From Hemerocallis citrina (Eukaryota; Streptophyta; Magnoliopsida; Asparagales; Asphodelaceae), in contig CM030360.1 in NCBI GenBank assembly GCA_017893485.1, forward strand, positions 17,345,971 through 17,409,970: a DNA stretch of 64,000 nt. The letters are read 5' to 3'. This document shows positions 12,506 to 25,376 of the stretch, one piece after another; the stretch's first letter is position 1; every line of letters starts with the position of its first letter. Under the pieces are notes generated by a model. That model saw nothing but the letters and a program-made list of their open reading frames with translations, searched no databases and had not been told where the DNA came from. Position numbers and translations under genes: made by a program.

Positions 12506-13133
12506 TGATAATGGTAGAAATCGCAGCAAATTAGAGTCGTACAATTCCAGCACAGATCCTAAGCATCTACAGGCAGATTAGCCATCATGGGACACTTTTA
12601 CAAGTATAGAACTTCTTCAGGCTCATCTACAAGACATGGCCACTTTCAAGCCCATTAAAAGTGACAAGGCCCACTAGGAGAGACAGCCAGCCCATGAGGG
12701 CTATAAGTCAAATCTCTTGTCATTAGATAAGAGATTCTTATCTCTTTAGAGGAGAACCAACAGGAGATGAGGGATTCACATCAATCTCCAAAACTGTTTC
12801 TCAGGCCTATAAATGCACTCCCCCTATTTAGTCCGAAGGTAATCTGTAATTTCTCTCTCAAACTCTCTTTCTATCTCTGGTTCTGAGTTGACAGTCGAAG
12901 GATATGTCACTAGGGCCAGACCCGATGTTTCAGGCTTTTCACAGGTCCATCGACCGGGTCAGCAACTATTGGATTCTGATCATGGTGTTCAATCAACAAT
13001 TCAGATATACTCTCGGGAGCTCTAACTACTTTTATGGTGGTGATCAAATGATAGTTTCCTTCAAAATATTAACTCTCTATTTGTTGGCTCCCACACAAAA
13101 ATAAGCAGCAATAGATTGGTGTTGTTCAGCAAC
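12506..13133 (+). mobile_element. 5' LTR of Tat-like family 2 (right copy)
   Basis: Starts TGATAATGG and ends CAGCAACA immediately before a primer-binding-site-like sequence, so it is a 5' LTR in plus orientation. It aligns with 6587-7257. A TATA box CCTATAAATG lies at about 12806-12815, followed by a CT-rich leader. The two LTRs differ at many positions, so these are old copies and not a recent pair. Confidence 0.75.
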
Positions 13134-13134
13134 A

Positions 13135-13155
13135 AATTGGCACCGTTTATGGGAA
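13135..13155 (+). other. Primer-binding site (tRNA-Asp-like, degenerate)
   Basis: ATTGGCACCGTTTATGGGAA follows the LTR. The intact Tat element here has the corresponding TTGGCGCCGTCTGTGGGAA. The first bases TGGCGCCGT match the complement of a plant tRNA-Asp 3' end including CCA. This copy carries a G-to-A-type change within it. Confidence 0.55.
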
Positions 13156-14709
13156 ACTACACAAATTTACTTCATAGATCAGAACTTGCCGCAAGAAATA
13201 CCGAATACTCCCTCCATGCCACGAAGACTAAGAGGGAGAGTGACGGCCTCAAGTCGGCTCTTCGTCAACCAGCTCCTTCTGTGGAGGACCCAATTCCTCT
13301 AGTCAAATCATCTCCAACAGCCTAGTCAATCTCCTATCAATGGAGAGGCACCAGGGGGGATCCCGACAAATTCGTCACGAACAATGCCCTCTGCATGACC
13401 GTATCTCAGTCCATAATGCTTTCACTGATTGAATGGCCTCACGAGGTTCTCGGGGTCGAGAGATCTCCATTTTCTAGGCAACGAGGAACCAATCTACAAA
13501 TCCGTTTGGATGATAGGCACACCTGAATTGAGGCCTCCCGCTCAGAACAACAAGTGAATCGGAGAGGTAACTCTCCCAGAAAACTGAGATTAAGACACTC
13601 CCTCTCACAGGGGGTGCATTGCCAAAAGAATCCCAACTTGTGAGAGTCGAAAGCATCTTGAAAGAAACAAAGAGCAAGAGTCTCAGTCACTAGAGCCAAA
13701 ATGAAAAACTTCAAGTAGGACATCTCCGAGCTATCCGAGGTCCTCATGAACAGGGTCGGCACTCATAGAGCGACCACTCTACTCTTTCAAGAGAAGAAGA
13801 ATCCAGCGACTCAACTAGATCGAAGGAGAAGGACGAACAAGTCCTTTGTCGCATTCGAGAAGTGGAAGATAGGTTGGAATAGAAAAAGAATGAAGGAAAC
13901 TGCTCCAGCATGGCTTACCACCCTAGGCAACCTCCATTTAGCAAGTCCATCCTTGATGAGCCAATTCCAAAGAACTACAAATCTCCTCAATTCAAATCAT
14001 ACGAAGGTGACTTTGACTCAGCAGGCCCTATTGAGGGTTTTAACACTCTTATGATTGTCTACAACGCCACTGACACACTCATGTGAAAAACTTTTCCTGC
14101 AACTTTGATAGGATCAGTAAGGGAATGATACTCCCGTCTAACTCTAGAGTCAATATTCTCCTTCGAACAGCTCGAGGAGCTCTTCATAGCACATTTCGTC
14201 ACTAGTCGCAAGGCCAAAAAAATAAGTGCTTCCCGGTTGGAATTAAAGCAAAATGACGGATAACTATAAGAAGACTTTGCCAATCGCTTCACAACCGAAG
14301 CAAGGTCCATATCTTCCTTAGACTCCTCAATGGCAGCTGCTACATTCCTTCACAACTTCATTCAAAAAAAACTTAAGTCTCCCTCGCGAAGAAGCCTCCC
14401 AAAGATTTTATTGAGCTCCTGGAGAAAACCGAAGTACTTCGGGGCCGAGGAAGCTCTCTATCCCCAAGGCAAGATAGAGTCACCTTCCGAGAACAAACAA
14501 AGGAACACTAACGAGGAAGAACCAAAGAAGTTTTAGAAATACAGTGTAGGTCAGTGCCGCCCTCCTCCAACACCAAGCTTCGACCAATTCACTCCCTTGA
14601 ATGCAATTGTGTTTCCCATTCTCATGGTAGTCAAAAAAGACGGAATAGTTCATCCTCCTCCCAAGATGACAATAGGCAGCAAAAGAAGAGATAGGAACAA
14701 GTGGGGCAC
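13156..14709 (+). pseudogene. Degenerate Tat-type gag, interrupted by a chromovirus insertion
   Basis: Translating from about 13960 gives a clear relative of the Retrotrans_gag region of the intact element at 51.6-53.9 kb: PKNYKSPQFKSYEG, then FPATLIGSVRE, then SIFSFEQLEELFIAHFV, as against PPQFETYSGESDP, FPATLRGSAREW and SIFSFEQFETLFITHFV. The frame has in-frame stops (for example near 14082 and 14128), so the protein is dead. Near 14690 the frame reads KRRDRNKWG, equivalent to the KRRDKDKWC before the zinc-finger-like motif of the intact gag. It stops exactly where the TGTAACACCCC long LTR begins. The part before 13960 is more decayed. The pol scrap at 23.1 kb probably continues this copy. 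Confidence 0.75.
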
Positions 14710-17700
14710 TGTAACACCCCAGATCCCACTACTAGAAATCCATGACACAAACCAAAATCTTTTCCTTCGAATGCATCTCAAGACAGTAATAATACGGAAA
14801 ACTTAAAATTTTTTCTTGCCAAATAAAATTATTACATCATGAATTACAATCAACATCTTGTTCTTGAACAAGGAATACAAATTACATTAAAGTATTACAA
14901 ATTTCCTTAGTAACCACTATCGCCTGCCCTTCAGAGCGGTTTTCAACTGATCTTCCACTGGAACTCTACTAATTGGTCAATCTGCTTCCCTGAGATGTGC
15001 TACGTGGCTCGAGTCTTTCGCTACGCTACTCTGATTCTTCTGCAACTGCTTTATTTGTGAGGATGTCCACTGATTATTCCACTTGGATACTTTGCTAGCC
15101 TTGAGTCTTCCTGTATTCGCAATCCGGCTTCTAGCACCTAACTGAGTGGGCATGTCAGTACATATACTGACGCAATGCTGATAATAGCAGCGATCTCCAA
15201 CTTGCACAATCACAATCAGTCTTGATGAAAAAGGAAACGTGTATCCTAAATTTCTAGTGTATGTATATGCCATGACCTAAAGTCTATAGTACAATGTACA
15301 GTAACAGATGCACTTAATCTAATATCAGCAAGACTTTGAACACGCATGCAACCCATACTACATATGCTCCAAATCAAGCTGTCTTCTCCAGTTCAGGGTT
15401 TCGAACCCTCGCCATGCAAAGCATTCTACTATTATACACTTCTTGTTCCTGATAAGTACATCATGATTAAGGAGGTTACAAAATTTTGAGGTGTCCCCGT
15501 TTACCACTAATAACCGGCGTACCGGACCTTAGTCAAAAGCCGTGACAAACTACAAGGTACCTCGTACCAAGTGGCGCTGAAGACTCATAGGGAACCCCAC
15601 CTATAGCTCGTTCGTGTCCATCAACATAGACCAGGAACATCCTGTTCTTATCAAGGTACCTCATAAATTAACAGAGCGAGATATGGCTCCCGTGTTCTCG
15701 ACTAATAAGAAGACACAGCCCGTATCCCTTTGATAGGAAGAGACAACCCTGGTTAACACCGCTTAGTCTGGCCCTTAGAACAAATCGGATTATAGGGTAT
15801 CACCTCTAACACCAACTCGATCCTCAAGTGGAAGGGAAAATAATTAATTAACAGTGTTACCGAAAAATGTTGTATATTCACATATGCACAGTATTTTAAC
15901 AAATGATTGAGCCTAACTGGTCTGTCAAAATAATAACTAATCACGGCAAATCGATATTCATTGATTGCCAACACCTCCATAAGTTCTCGACCATATCCCC
16001 GACCCATGACCCTCAGCGAGCAATACATCAGTGCCCAAGGGATGCCTTAAACCCAGCAATAGAGGTAAACATACACAAACACCAACACTCAACCATTGAC
16101 AGACTCAGGGCATTAAAATAAAAAACATAATTAATTTTAGTAATACCTAGGTCTGTAATGGATCTAACCTGGAATATTTACCCAAACACCGACGACCCGA
16201 TCTTCATCGTTCGCCACCACCTCTGACTCGGATTGCATCCAGTATCCTGGCCCGTGAATCAATTACCCATTTGGTAAGAATTCATTAGCGCACGAGGGAT
16301 GACTATCTAGTTCTCAAGACAGAACAATTCAATTCTAGCCTAAGGGTTGTTAGTCGTAGGGTATTACCTTACCCTAGACGATCCCCCAAACAACTCAAAT
16401 CAAAGCAAACCATCACACACATTTAGACAAACTCAAAACCTGATAGAATCAAGTATTTCAACATATAAATGCTACTAACACACAAGTCCAAGACTTAGGT
16501 GTAGAGCAAATAACATATTTTCAAAATATACAACTACTACTAAGATTGAATCTGTCTAGTTATTAGAAAAACTCATAAATTCTAATCAAAAACTGGAATT
16601 TCATGAATTAATACTCTTTGGAAAGCTAAGAGTGTTTACTTCAATTCTCTAGTTAATCAATTTCTCAGATTCTAACCACACAGGGCTAGAAAATCACAAA
16701 TTCTCGGACATACTAATACTGAACTCACAGCTGCTGCTTCTTGCCAATGTCATAACAACTCGCTCACTTATCGGAATCACATGATCCTGAGTTTTATGGA
16801 AATCTATGAGTGTCTACTACAACTCTATAGTTGATCACATCCTCAAATTCATCCCTTAAAGCACTATAAAACCCCTATTTTCATCAGGTGTGCACAGAAA
16901 AATTAACTTACTTTACAAAAACAGAGTCCTCAACTTGGACTGGTTCTATCTAGAAATTAGAAAATTCATATCTTTCAATCTACAAACTGAAATTGCATGA
17001 TTCTAAATGTTTTTGAATGCTAAGACTCTCTACTATAAGTCTTTAGTTGATCATTCTTCCAGATTCTAAACACATAGTTCTAGAAAAGCTCAAGTGCACA
17101 GACCTACTAAATCTAAACTGAATTTGAACATAGTCTATAGAAAAATCAATATCAATTCATAAAAAACTCTAATATTTATAAAATTTGGGATTCATTAACT
17201 ATACATACACAAGTTCCACATATCCAAAAATTGCATCACTATTCAAAACATGCAAGGATTTATAGCTTTTTGAATCTAGTAGAAAAACTTCTATGTTTTC
17301 AGACAGTGTGCCAAAAACCTCTTTCAAAAACTAATTTTTAAAACCCATCAAATGATGTGTAGAAATTCTAAAATTATGAAACATGATCTAGACATCTAGA
17401 CACACATTAGATGCTACATTAAAAATTTCATTGCAAGATTATATACCACAAAATAATTATGAATTATTGAACTTCATCTTTGAAACAGGACAGAGCTAGT
17501 TTTTGGCTCTGGACCCTGTCGACCAAATCAATTTTTAAATGTATCAAATAAATTCCGAAAAATATGAAGTTTGAAAAGATTGTTGTTAACATATCCAATT
17601 ACCTCCAGTAATAATTTTAGCTCAAGATACCTTACCAATTCCATAATATGAATTTTCAAACTTCACTTCATAACAAGGAAATACATAGTTTTTCCATTGT

Positions 17701-18941
17701 TCTCTGTTCCGAAAAAGAACTATTTTGTTGAGCTACTAAATGAACCCAGAAAAAATATGAGAAAATTAGAGTATGCTCTAAACTCATAATAGAACATGCC
17801 ATATAAATTTTGGGTCCAGGTTCTAAGTCATTTGTAAGTTAGAAATTTCTAAGTCTACAACACAACATATGTGTTCTATCATGAACCATGGTATAAAAAT
17901 TGCACTAACATACAAGCTCAAGTTGCACAACTTCTCAATTACTCATACATGATTTTAAGACTCTGTTTACCCCTACACACCATATCACACACAAAAAATT
18001 AACTAAATTAGAGTTGAGAGAACACCCACCCTTCCTTGAGTTGAGAATTAGTACAAGTTTTTGTCTTCAAGTTTCATCTCCTTCTCCTAGCTTGCCTCCA
18101 CTTGATCACAACCTACAACAAAGTATAAATTTTTCTAGCTAATTATTCCCTACTCTTCACTCTGTTTTTCTTCTTCTACTCTTTCTCTTTTTCTTCTCTT
18201 TTCTTTTTTGAACTAGAAGTGAAGAAGAATGAACAAAGGAAGAAGTGTTGGATTTTATAGAAATGGGGAGAAGGGTTGGCCGGAATTTGGATGGATGGGG
18301 GGGGGTTGTTGGATTTTAAGGAAACACATAAAATCCAAGAATGTTCATGCTTCTTCTCATTCCTTCATGAAACCCATCGCATGGAAAATTTTTGGCCCTT
18401 GGATCTCATCCAATCACACCCAACTCTCATCATGATGTAGGGTTACAAAACCCTAGGTTTAGTAACCCTAACCCTAATGCAAAACAATGCATGATCATAT
18501 TCAATTTAAATCAATTGTTTATATGTACATACATAGAAAAATATATTAAAGTATTTAAATTATAGAGAATATATATGGACATATTCAATTCAAAATAATT
18601 ATAGATACATATCCAATATGATCCAATATACAATCCAAACTATATATATATCTATATATATATTCATGCTAACAAATAAAATATTCATTTGTTGAATATA
18701 AAAATATATTTATAAAAAATATTATTTTCCCCAAAGATTGATTCATTAAAACAATCGGGATAATCTACAATTTAATTGAGAAGATATCCCGATTTTATCT
18801 TCTCAAGTTAAGAATGGCCAATATATCTGAAATTCTCACTTAAAACTAATAATTATGGAGAAATACATAATCGCGTGCAATTCTTAAACATGCATGAATT
18901 ACAATGCAAAATAGTTATATACTATTTTGCGGGGTGTTACA
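14710..18941 (-). mobile_element. 3' LTR of a minus-strand chromovirus, copy B, 4232 bp
   Basis: Begins TGTAACACCCC and ends GGGGTGTTACA, inverted termini typical of long plant gypsy LTRs. Orientation is minus, because a minus-strand purine tract (AAGGAGGGAGTAA) abuts its right end at 18942-18954 and a tRNA-iMet primer-binding site lies beside the other LTR at 20713-20727. Most of it matches copy C (20732-23024) and copy A. Promoter and leader are near the right end: AT-rich repeats at 18480-18720 and a pyrimidine-rich stretch around 18130-18210. The small ORFs inside are not genes. Confidence 0.85.
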
Positions 18942-18954
18942 TTACTCCCTCCTT
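18942..18954 (-). other. Polypurine tract of the chromovirus
   Basis: Minus-strand AAGGAGGGAGTAA lies directly before the LTR start TGTAACACC. It fixes the element orientation. Confidence 0.7.
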
Positions 18955-20005
18955 AGAATCGTTCTGTCCTCAGAACGACGCTAGTGGAGAGGAAAACAAA
19001 TCACAATCACCAATGGTTTAAGAGATATATCCCTGAACCATCTCCAGTTTCTCGAGTGACGCCCTCGACGAACCGGTCTTCTACCAAGTAGAATTGTTGC
19101 TTTTCAGTTTTCTAAATAGATTAACCATGAATTTGATACCGATACTCTCTTGCTCTTGCTCTGGGGTAGATAATAGTCACATAGTCGTCAGTTTCTGACC
19201 TTAATCTGTGAGTATCTTTTGATACCTGTAACATCAGAACATGATATTAGTTCCATTTTTCTTCGCTCTTTATCTGTCTGTGATGCCGATCTATGCCTTG
19301 ATTGCAACTTTTGCTGGTTGGTGACCACTCCCTCCTTAGAAAAAGACGAAATCACGAATTGTTGCATTAATCTTCTAGTAGCTCCTTGGTGATTTTGCTA
19401 AATTGTTGACGTGGTCATCCTCTGTCTTTGCAATGTTTCCTCCTTGGCGTGCTCCTAGCGGTTGCTTGATTATAAACCGATCTAGGAGAATTCTGTTGTT
19501 TCTGGAAAAGAACTGAGTTGGTCGTCGACAGATCCTTCCTCGAGTCTAGGCATGATTTACTCCTGGCGATGGTGTATGGTTTCTGTTGTCTTCCACTAGT
19601 GCCTTCCCTCGGTATAACGGGAATTCTAGTCTCGATGTTAAGTTATTGGTGCGGCTCCATTGTTCTTCCCCAATTCCTGTGCTGCGGGTCGCCCTCATTG
19701 TTGTTTTGGCTGTTGACTTGCTATATTAGCATTAGGTTACAGACGTTCTCCTCGACATCTGGCTGCAGATTGTCTTCTGGACATTCGGTTGCAAACTCGC
19801 CTTTATAACATCCAGTTGCACCATAATTATGAGAAAAATCAATCAAACAGGAAGTAGTACATCGAAAGTTTCCCAAAACATATATTCATTCATAGCTAAG
19901 TTGAACATTCATAATACAAGGTAGATTACATCTTACTTCGACTTCCAAAATATTCCAAAACATAGTCGGTTCCCATAATATTAACACCCTGTTACTGATA
20001 TCCTG

Positions 20006-20293
20006 CTACTTGCTCGACGAGCATCCTTCTCGTAGTTGCGGGCATGTTGAATTGATGTGCCCGAATTTTCTGCAGTTGTAACAATTCTTGGCTATAATTG
20101 TTGGGCAGGTTGACCTGAAGTGTTCGACTTTCCCACATTCGTAACAACTCTTGGCTGTAATTGCTTCCCTCGGGTGTTTTCCCTTAGAATGTTTGGTAAT
20201 TTTCCCAGCTCCCCTTCGTTTGGTGGTCTTCCCAGTAGTTCTTGGCTTAGTGTTTTTCTGGAGTCCCAAGCAATGATTCTGAAAGTGTGTCAT
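20006..20293 (-). pseudogene. Chromovirus gag C-terminal fragment with two CCHC zinc knuckles
   Basis: The 95-residue frame has two retroviral-type knuckles: CYECGKVEHFRSTC (residues about 51-64) and CYNCRKFGHINSTC (about 71-84). Both fit C-x2-C-x4-H-x4-C, the RNA-binding motif of the nucleocapsid part of gag. A basic Lys/Arg/Thr-rich stretch precedes them. The upstream capsid region and downstream protease are not open. This is a relic with no expected function. Confidence 0.75.
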
Positions 20294-20712
20294 ATTAGAT
20301 TGAAGTTGCTCTCGTTATTTCTTTAGGCATGCAATTCGTGTCTGGTAAGTATTGAACTGCTGCTTGGCCTGGCGGATCGCCTTGTCCTTGCGCTCCTTCA
20401 TATTTCTCACTTAGATACATGATGGATGTCATCTGCTGCTCCGCGGTTGGTTTGGTAATGGTGGATGTGAATTCTTTTCATTTTCGGCCTGCTGTAGCTC
20501 TTCCCTTTGTGGGTATTAGTTCATCCGCTGCTACTAACACATCATTGATGAAGATATCTTCCAATACCATCCTGCAAAACATACATAGGTTTAGTTCCGG
20601 ATAGAGAGGAATCACAAACATATATTGATCTCTCGAGCTTCCTGAACATAAACCTGCCTCTAATTGGAATTTTAAGTTTTAATTCCCTACTGTGTTAGAT
20701 TATAATACGAAG

Positions 20713-20727
20713 CCAACTCTGATACCA
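20713..20727 (-). other. Primer-binding site, initiator tRNA-Met type
   Basis: Minus strand TGGTATCAGAGTTGG. The first 11 bases are complementary to the 3' end of plant initiator tRNA-Met, the usual primer of chromoviruses. It lies four bases inside the LTR that begins at 20732. Confidence 0.85.
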
Positions 20728-20731
20728 CTTC

Positions 20732-23024
20732 TGTAGCGCCCGGATCCCACTACTGGAAATCTGTGACACAAACCAGAATCTTTTCATTCGAATGCATCTC
20801 AACACAGTAATAATACGGAAAATTTAAAATTTTTTATTGCCAAATAAAATTATTACAACATCAATTACAATCATTATCTTGTTCTTGAGCAAGGAATACA
20901 AATTACATTAAAGTATTACAAATTCTCCTAAGTAACTGCTATCGCCTGCCCTTCGGAGTGGTAGTCAACTAATCTTCCACTAGAACTCCACTGAGTGGTC
21001 AATCTGCTTCCCTGAGATGTGCTACGTAGCTCGAGTCTTCCGCTATGCTAATCTGATTCTTCCGCAACTACTTTATTTGTGAGGATGTCCACTGATTATT
21101 CCACTTGGATACTCTGCTGGCCTTGAGTCTTCCTGTATTCGCAATCCGGCTTCCAGCACCTAATTGAGTGGGCACGTCAGTACATACACTGATGCAATGC
21201 TGATAATAGCAGCGACATCCAACTTTCACAATCACAATCAGTCTTGATAAAAAAGGAAACATGTATCGTAATTTTCTAGTGTATGTGTATGACATTACCT
21301 AAAGTTTACAGTACAATGTATAGAAATAGATACACTTAGTCTAATGTCAGCAAGACTTTGAACTCGCATGCATCCCATACTACATACGCTCCAAATCAAG
21401 TTGTCTTCTCCAGTTCAGGATTTCGAACCCTTGCTATGCAATGCATTCTACTATTGTACACTTCATGTTCTCGATAAGTACAACATGATTGAGAAGGTTA
21501 AAAAATTTTGGGGTGTCCCCATTTACCACTAATAACCGGCGTACAAGACCTCACTCAAAAGCCGTGATGAACTACAAGGTCCCTCGTACCAAGTGGCGGT
21601 GAAGGCTCATAGGAAACCCCACCTATGGCCCGTTTGTGCCCACCAACATAGAACCAGGAACATCCCATTCTTATCAAGGTATCTCAGGAACTAACAGAGC
21701 GAGATACGGCTCCCGTTCACTCGACTAATAAGAAGACACAACTCGTATCCCTTTGATAGGAAGAGACAACCCTGGTTATCACCACCTAGTGCGGGCCCTT
21801 AGAACAAATCGGATTATAGGGTATCACCCCTAACACCAACTCGATCCTTAAGCAGAAGGAAAAATAATTAATTAACAGTGTTACCGAAAAATACTATTTA
21901 TTCAAAATATGCACAATGTTTTAACAAACGATTGAGCCTAACTAGTCTGTCAAAATAGTAACTAATCATGGCAAATCGACATTCATCGATTGCCAACACC
22001 TCCATAAGTTCTCGACCCATATCCCCAGCCCGTGACCCTCAACGAGAAGTACATTGGCGCCCAAGGGATGCCTTAAACCCGAAAATAGAAGTAAACATAC
22101 ATAAACACCAACACCCAACAATTGACAGACTCAGGGCGTCAAAATAGAAGTCATAATTAATTTTAGTAATACCTAGGTCAGTAATGGATCTGACCTGGTA
22201 TATTTACCCAAATACCAGCGATCCAATCTCCATCGTTCGCCACCCCTCTGACACGAATCGCATCCATTATCCCGGTTAATTACCCATTGGGTAAGAATTC
22301 GTCGTCGCACGAGGGATGACTATCCAGTTCTCGAGGCGAAAGAATTCAATTCTAGCCTAAGGGTTGTTAGTCGTAGGGTAATACCTTACCCTAGATGATC
22401 CCCCAAACAACTCAAATCAAAGCAAACCATCACACACATTTAGACAAACTCAAAAATTGATAGAATCAAGTATTTCAACATATAAATGCTACTAACACAT
22501 AAGTCCAAGACCTAGGTGTAGAACAAATAACCTATTTGTCAAAATATACAACTACTACTAAGATTGAATCTGTCTAGTTATTAGAAAAAATCATAAATTC
22601 TAATCCACAAACTGGAATTTCATGAATTAATACTCTTTGGAAAGCTAAGAGTGTCTACTTCAATTCTCTAGTTAATCAATTCCTCAGATTCTAACCACAC
22701 AGGGCTAGAAAATCACAAAATTCTCAGACATGCTTATACTGAACTCACAGCTACTGCTTCTGTCCAATGTCATAACAACTCGCTCACTTATCGAAATCAC
22801 ATGATCCTGAATTTTATGGAAAACTATGAGTGTCTACTACAACTCTCTAGTTGATCATATCCTCAAATTCATCTATTAAAGCACTATAAAATCCCTATTT
22901 TCATCAAGTGTGCACAAGAAAATTAACTTACTTTACAAAAACAGAGTCCTCAACTTGGACCGGTTCTGTCTAGAACTTAGAAAAATTATATCTTTCAATC
23001 TACAAACTGAAATTGCATGATTCT
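20732..23024 (-). mobile_element. Truncated 5' LTR of the chromovirus, copy C
   Basis: Starts TGTAGCGCCC (changed from TGTAACACCC) and matches copy B collinearly until 23024. There the shared 'gcatgattct' is followed by unrelated sequence. About 1.9 kb of LTR is missing. The next recognisable sequence is Tat pol at 23.1 kb, so a single deletion seems to have removed the outer half of this LTR together with the rest of the interrupted Tat gag-protease. Confidence 0.8.
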
Positions 23025-23089
23025 CTAATACAAGTGAAAAATCATATATTTCGATCTCCTGATTGACGCTATCGAACTACTGCCATAGA

Positions 23090-23290
23090 GAAGTTACGTA
23101 AACTCAGAGCTCGTGGATGAATTGAAAGAGATCCCCTTCTCTCAAGAGGAACAGACAAAGTGTTTCCGAGTAAGGAAGAAATTTCCCCTCCAACTCGAAG
23201 AGCGACTCATCGCCTGTATAATAAGGAACTCGGACTTGTTTGCATGGACCGTAGCTGAGTTGGAATTTGAGGTGGAGGGTGATGGAGTGA
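23090..23290 (+). pseudogene. Scrap of Tat-type pol (region before reverse transcriptase)
   Basis: The frame around 23110-23270 reads ELVDELKEIPFSQEEQ and then RNSDLFAWTVAEL. This parallels PADELEEILFSNEDP and RDNRDLFAWSAADM at residues 27-77 of the intact pol in this window. It stops within about 60 residues, before any catalytic motif. By position and strand it is the continuation of the gag relic at 13.1-14.7 kb across the chromovirus insertion. Confidence 0.7.
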
Positions 23291-23867
23291 TTAGGGTATT
23301 AATATGGAGGTGATTAGGGAAATAATATAAGGGCAGTAGGTGATTAGGTTGAAGATGAGATGAGGGCCAGGATTAGGGATGATGGAGTGATTATGGAAGA
23401 GATCAAATAAAAGGAAGTAAGATTCAGGGGTTGTTTTTGTCAGTTGGAAGTAGAGTGGGTTTAGTGGATTAAGTTTTAGGAATTGAAGAATTGAAATTAA
23501 CTCAAAATTTAGGGTGGGTTGTACTAAAAAATTTGGGCTTCACACATTTAATAAAGAACTAGATAATATTGAATGGGCTAAAATTTATGGTCAAAGCAGT
23601 CAAAAGATAGCTACTAGCATAGATCTCTAAATAGTTTTAGAGAGGCCATAATTCTCTAATTACTTTAAAGAGTAGGCATAATTTCATTAAAAAAATATCA
23701 ACTTAGTCTCTCTATCTTTTTTATAATAGTTAGCTACCTCTTAGTTCTTTTTATTTGCTAACATTGATACAATCTCTTCTCATGTTTATAAATGATGAAA
23801 CTTGGAATACAACTTGGGAAAGATAAATTCAAAACTCTAATTTAAATATTAGTTTTTTCATAACTTA
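23291..23867. other. Unassigned AT-rich DNA
   Basis: No coding frame. The minus strand carries AAGCCCA-like words (around 23530) similar to those at 8930-9120, so this may be a reversed scrap of the same LTR family. A short run of GGTGATTAGG-like words lies at 23290-23400. Confidence 0.3.
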
Positions 23868-24803
23868 AGGGGTGTTTGGTACGCGGATTGGAGAATTCTT
23901 TGGAATAGGCAGATTCCCGGAAATGTGAGGGTAGGAATCATGATTCTCATGAATGTTGTTGTACTGCATTTGGTACAGGACATTGCATTCCAGAAAATAT
24001 TGTATTATTGTGTTTAATATAGACCAATTCATTCCAATCAATCATTCGCTATAGCAGACATTACTTAAAAAACCCTTTTTTTAAAATAAAAAAAATCAAT
24101 ATAACTGTTGTCTACTTTAGTAATCGACGCATATGCATGACACATGCAAACCAATATTGATATATATCTTGTAAAACCTGAGTATAGTAACCAAATAAAT
24201 GACTCAAAAAGTCACATTATTATTCTAATAAATTTCAACTAGTTAGATAAAAAAAACATAACAAAAAGAAAAAAAAAATGAATGTATGCAGTAGAAACAT
24301 ACGATCTTAGGCATACATGAATTATAATTATCAATGAAATTTATTATTCATGACATAGTAGACAGAGAGTTTCTCCTTCAATTTTTTAATTAATAATAGT
24401 TGGTACTATTGTTTAAATTGATACATTATACTGAAACATATATTATACTTATTTAATTATGTTCACTCTTTAATTGGATGTTCCACTTTATATATAAATA
24501 TGCACAAATCTCACCCTGATAAGACAAAGTAATAAATTTGTTGGAGGGAACATAAAGCAGCAATATGATCAGGCAGAAAGATTATCAAAAATCTGGATGG
24601 TGAATTGGTAACGTGATAATCTCAGTTATTTTTTAAGTGAAAATCCAACCCTTTTAAAGAGGAATGTATATCATTCCTAGGATTTTTATTTCCCATGAAA
24701 ATATAAAAATCCTTCCAAAACTATATGCATATCTTACCAAACCTGGTAATCCAGAGGGTAACCCTACATTCCCTTGTATATTACTGTGTACCAAACGCCC
24801 CCC
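23868..24803. mobile_element. Tourist/PIF-Harbinger-like MITE, 936 bp
   Basis: The left end reads AGGGGTGTTTGGTACGC. The right end, reverse-complemented, reads GGGGGGCGTTTGGTAC. Both are flanked by TTA (23865-23867 and 24804-24806), the 3-bp target duplication typical of PIF/Harbinger insertions. GGGGTGTTTGGT is a frequent terminus of plant Tourist elements. The interior is AT-rich and encodes nothing, so it would need a transposase supplied elsewhere. Confidence 0.7.
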
Positions 24804-24930
24804 TTAGAGTTCAAAATAAACATAAATTTAAATTAAATATATAGTCCTTATTTAACATAGGATTAAGTATTCAACTAATATTTAAATTATTTTTTTGACT
24901 GGCAAAAGGTAGGATAGTCCTACCTCACAG

Positions 24931-24937
<7 letters not shown>
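24804..24937. other. Short intergenic spacer
   Basis: AT-rich sequence between the MITE and the LINE tail. No feature seen. Confidence 0.5.

Positions 24938-24961
<24 letters not shown>
24936..24961. repeat. (TA)n tail of the LINE
   Basis: About 12 TA units at the 3' end of the minus-strand LINE, in the place of a poly(A) tail. Confidence 0.8.
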
Positions 24962-25376
24962 CAAAAGAAAATAAGTGCTAGTACTATTACAAAAGAGGCT
25001 GTAGTTGGTTGGTCGAACATAGGATGGAGCCAAGTTCGAGATGGCATGCCTTTGGATCGTAGAGAGGGTAGTGGACTATTGTCGTGCACCTCTACTAGAT
25101 CTACTGACATGATCTCATCCCTCTTTTCCACCCTTAACATAGCCCGAAACAAAATAACCTCCTAACAGCCGAGAGAGAGTAGAAGACAACTAGAGTTTGT
25201 GAAGATTACAAAACCGGACTAGACACAGTCCCTAAAAATAACAGTCCCAAAAGCAAGAAATAAAAGACCATAATCAGAGTAACCATCAGAGATCAAGTTG
25301 CGTTTCCATCGGCAGTGTCCCCTCGAGGTGGCCTCATTAAGTCGCTATCTCCTGTCCCCCTGATTTCCTCCATAAT
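24962..25376 (-). other. LINE 3' untranslated region
   Basis: Non-coding sequence between the ORF2 stop and the TA tail. The minus strand is T-rich, as is typical of plant LINE 3' ends. No further gene seen. Confidence 0.55.

Larger units (their letters stand above)
18955..20731 (-). mobile_element. Internally deleted chromovirus interior
   Basis: Only about 1.8 kb separates the two LTRs, whereas an autonomous chromovirus interior is several times longer. A gag zinc-knuckle remnant is at 20006-20293. No reverse transcriptase, integrase or chromodomain motif is readable. The minus-strand frames from 19000 to 20000 carry repeated stops. The copy is therefore non-autonomous. Confidence 0.75.

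Noticed and set aside
23113..23313. Small host gene of 66 residues
   Set aside because: Its sequence parallels the pre-RT region of Tat pol in this window and breaks off without catalytic motifs.
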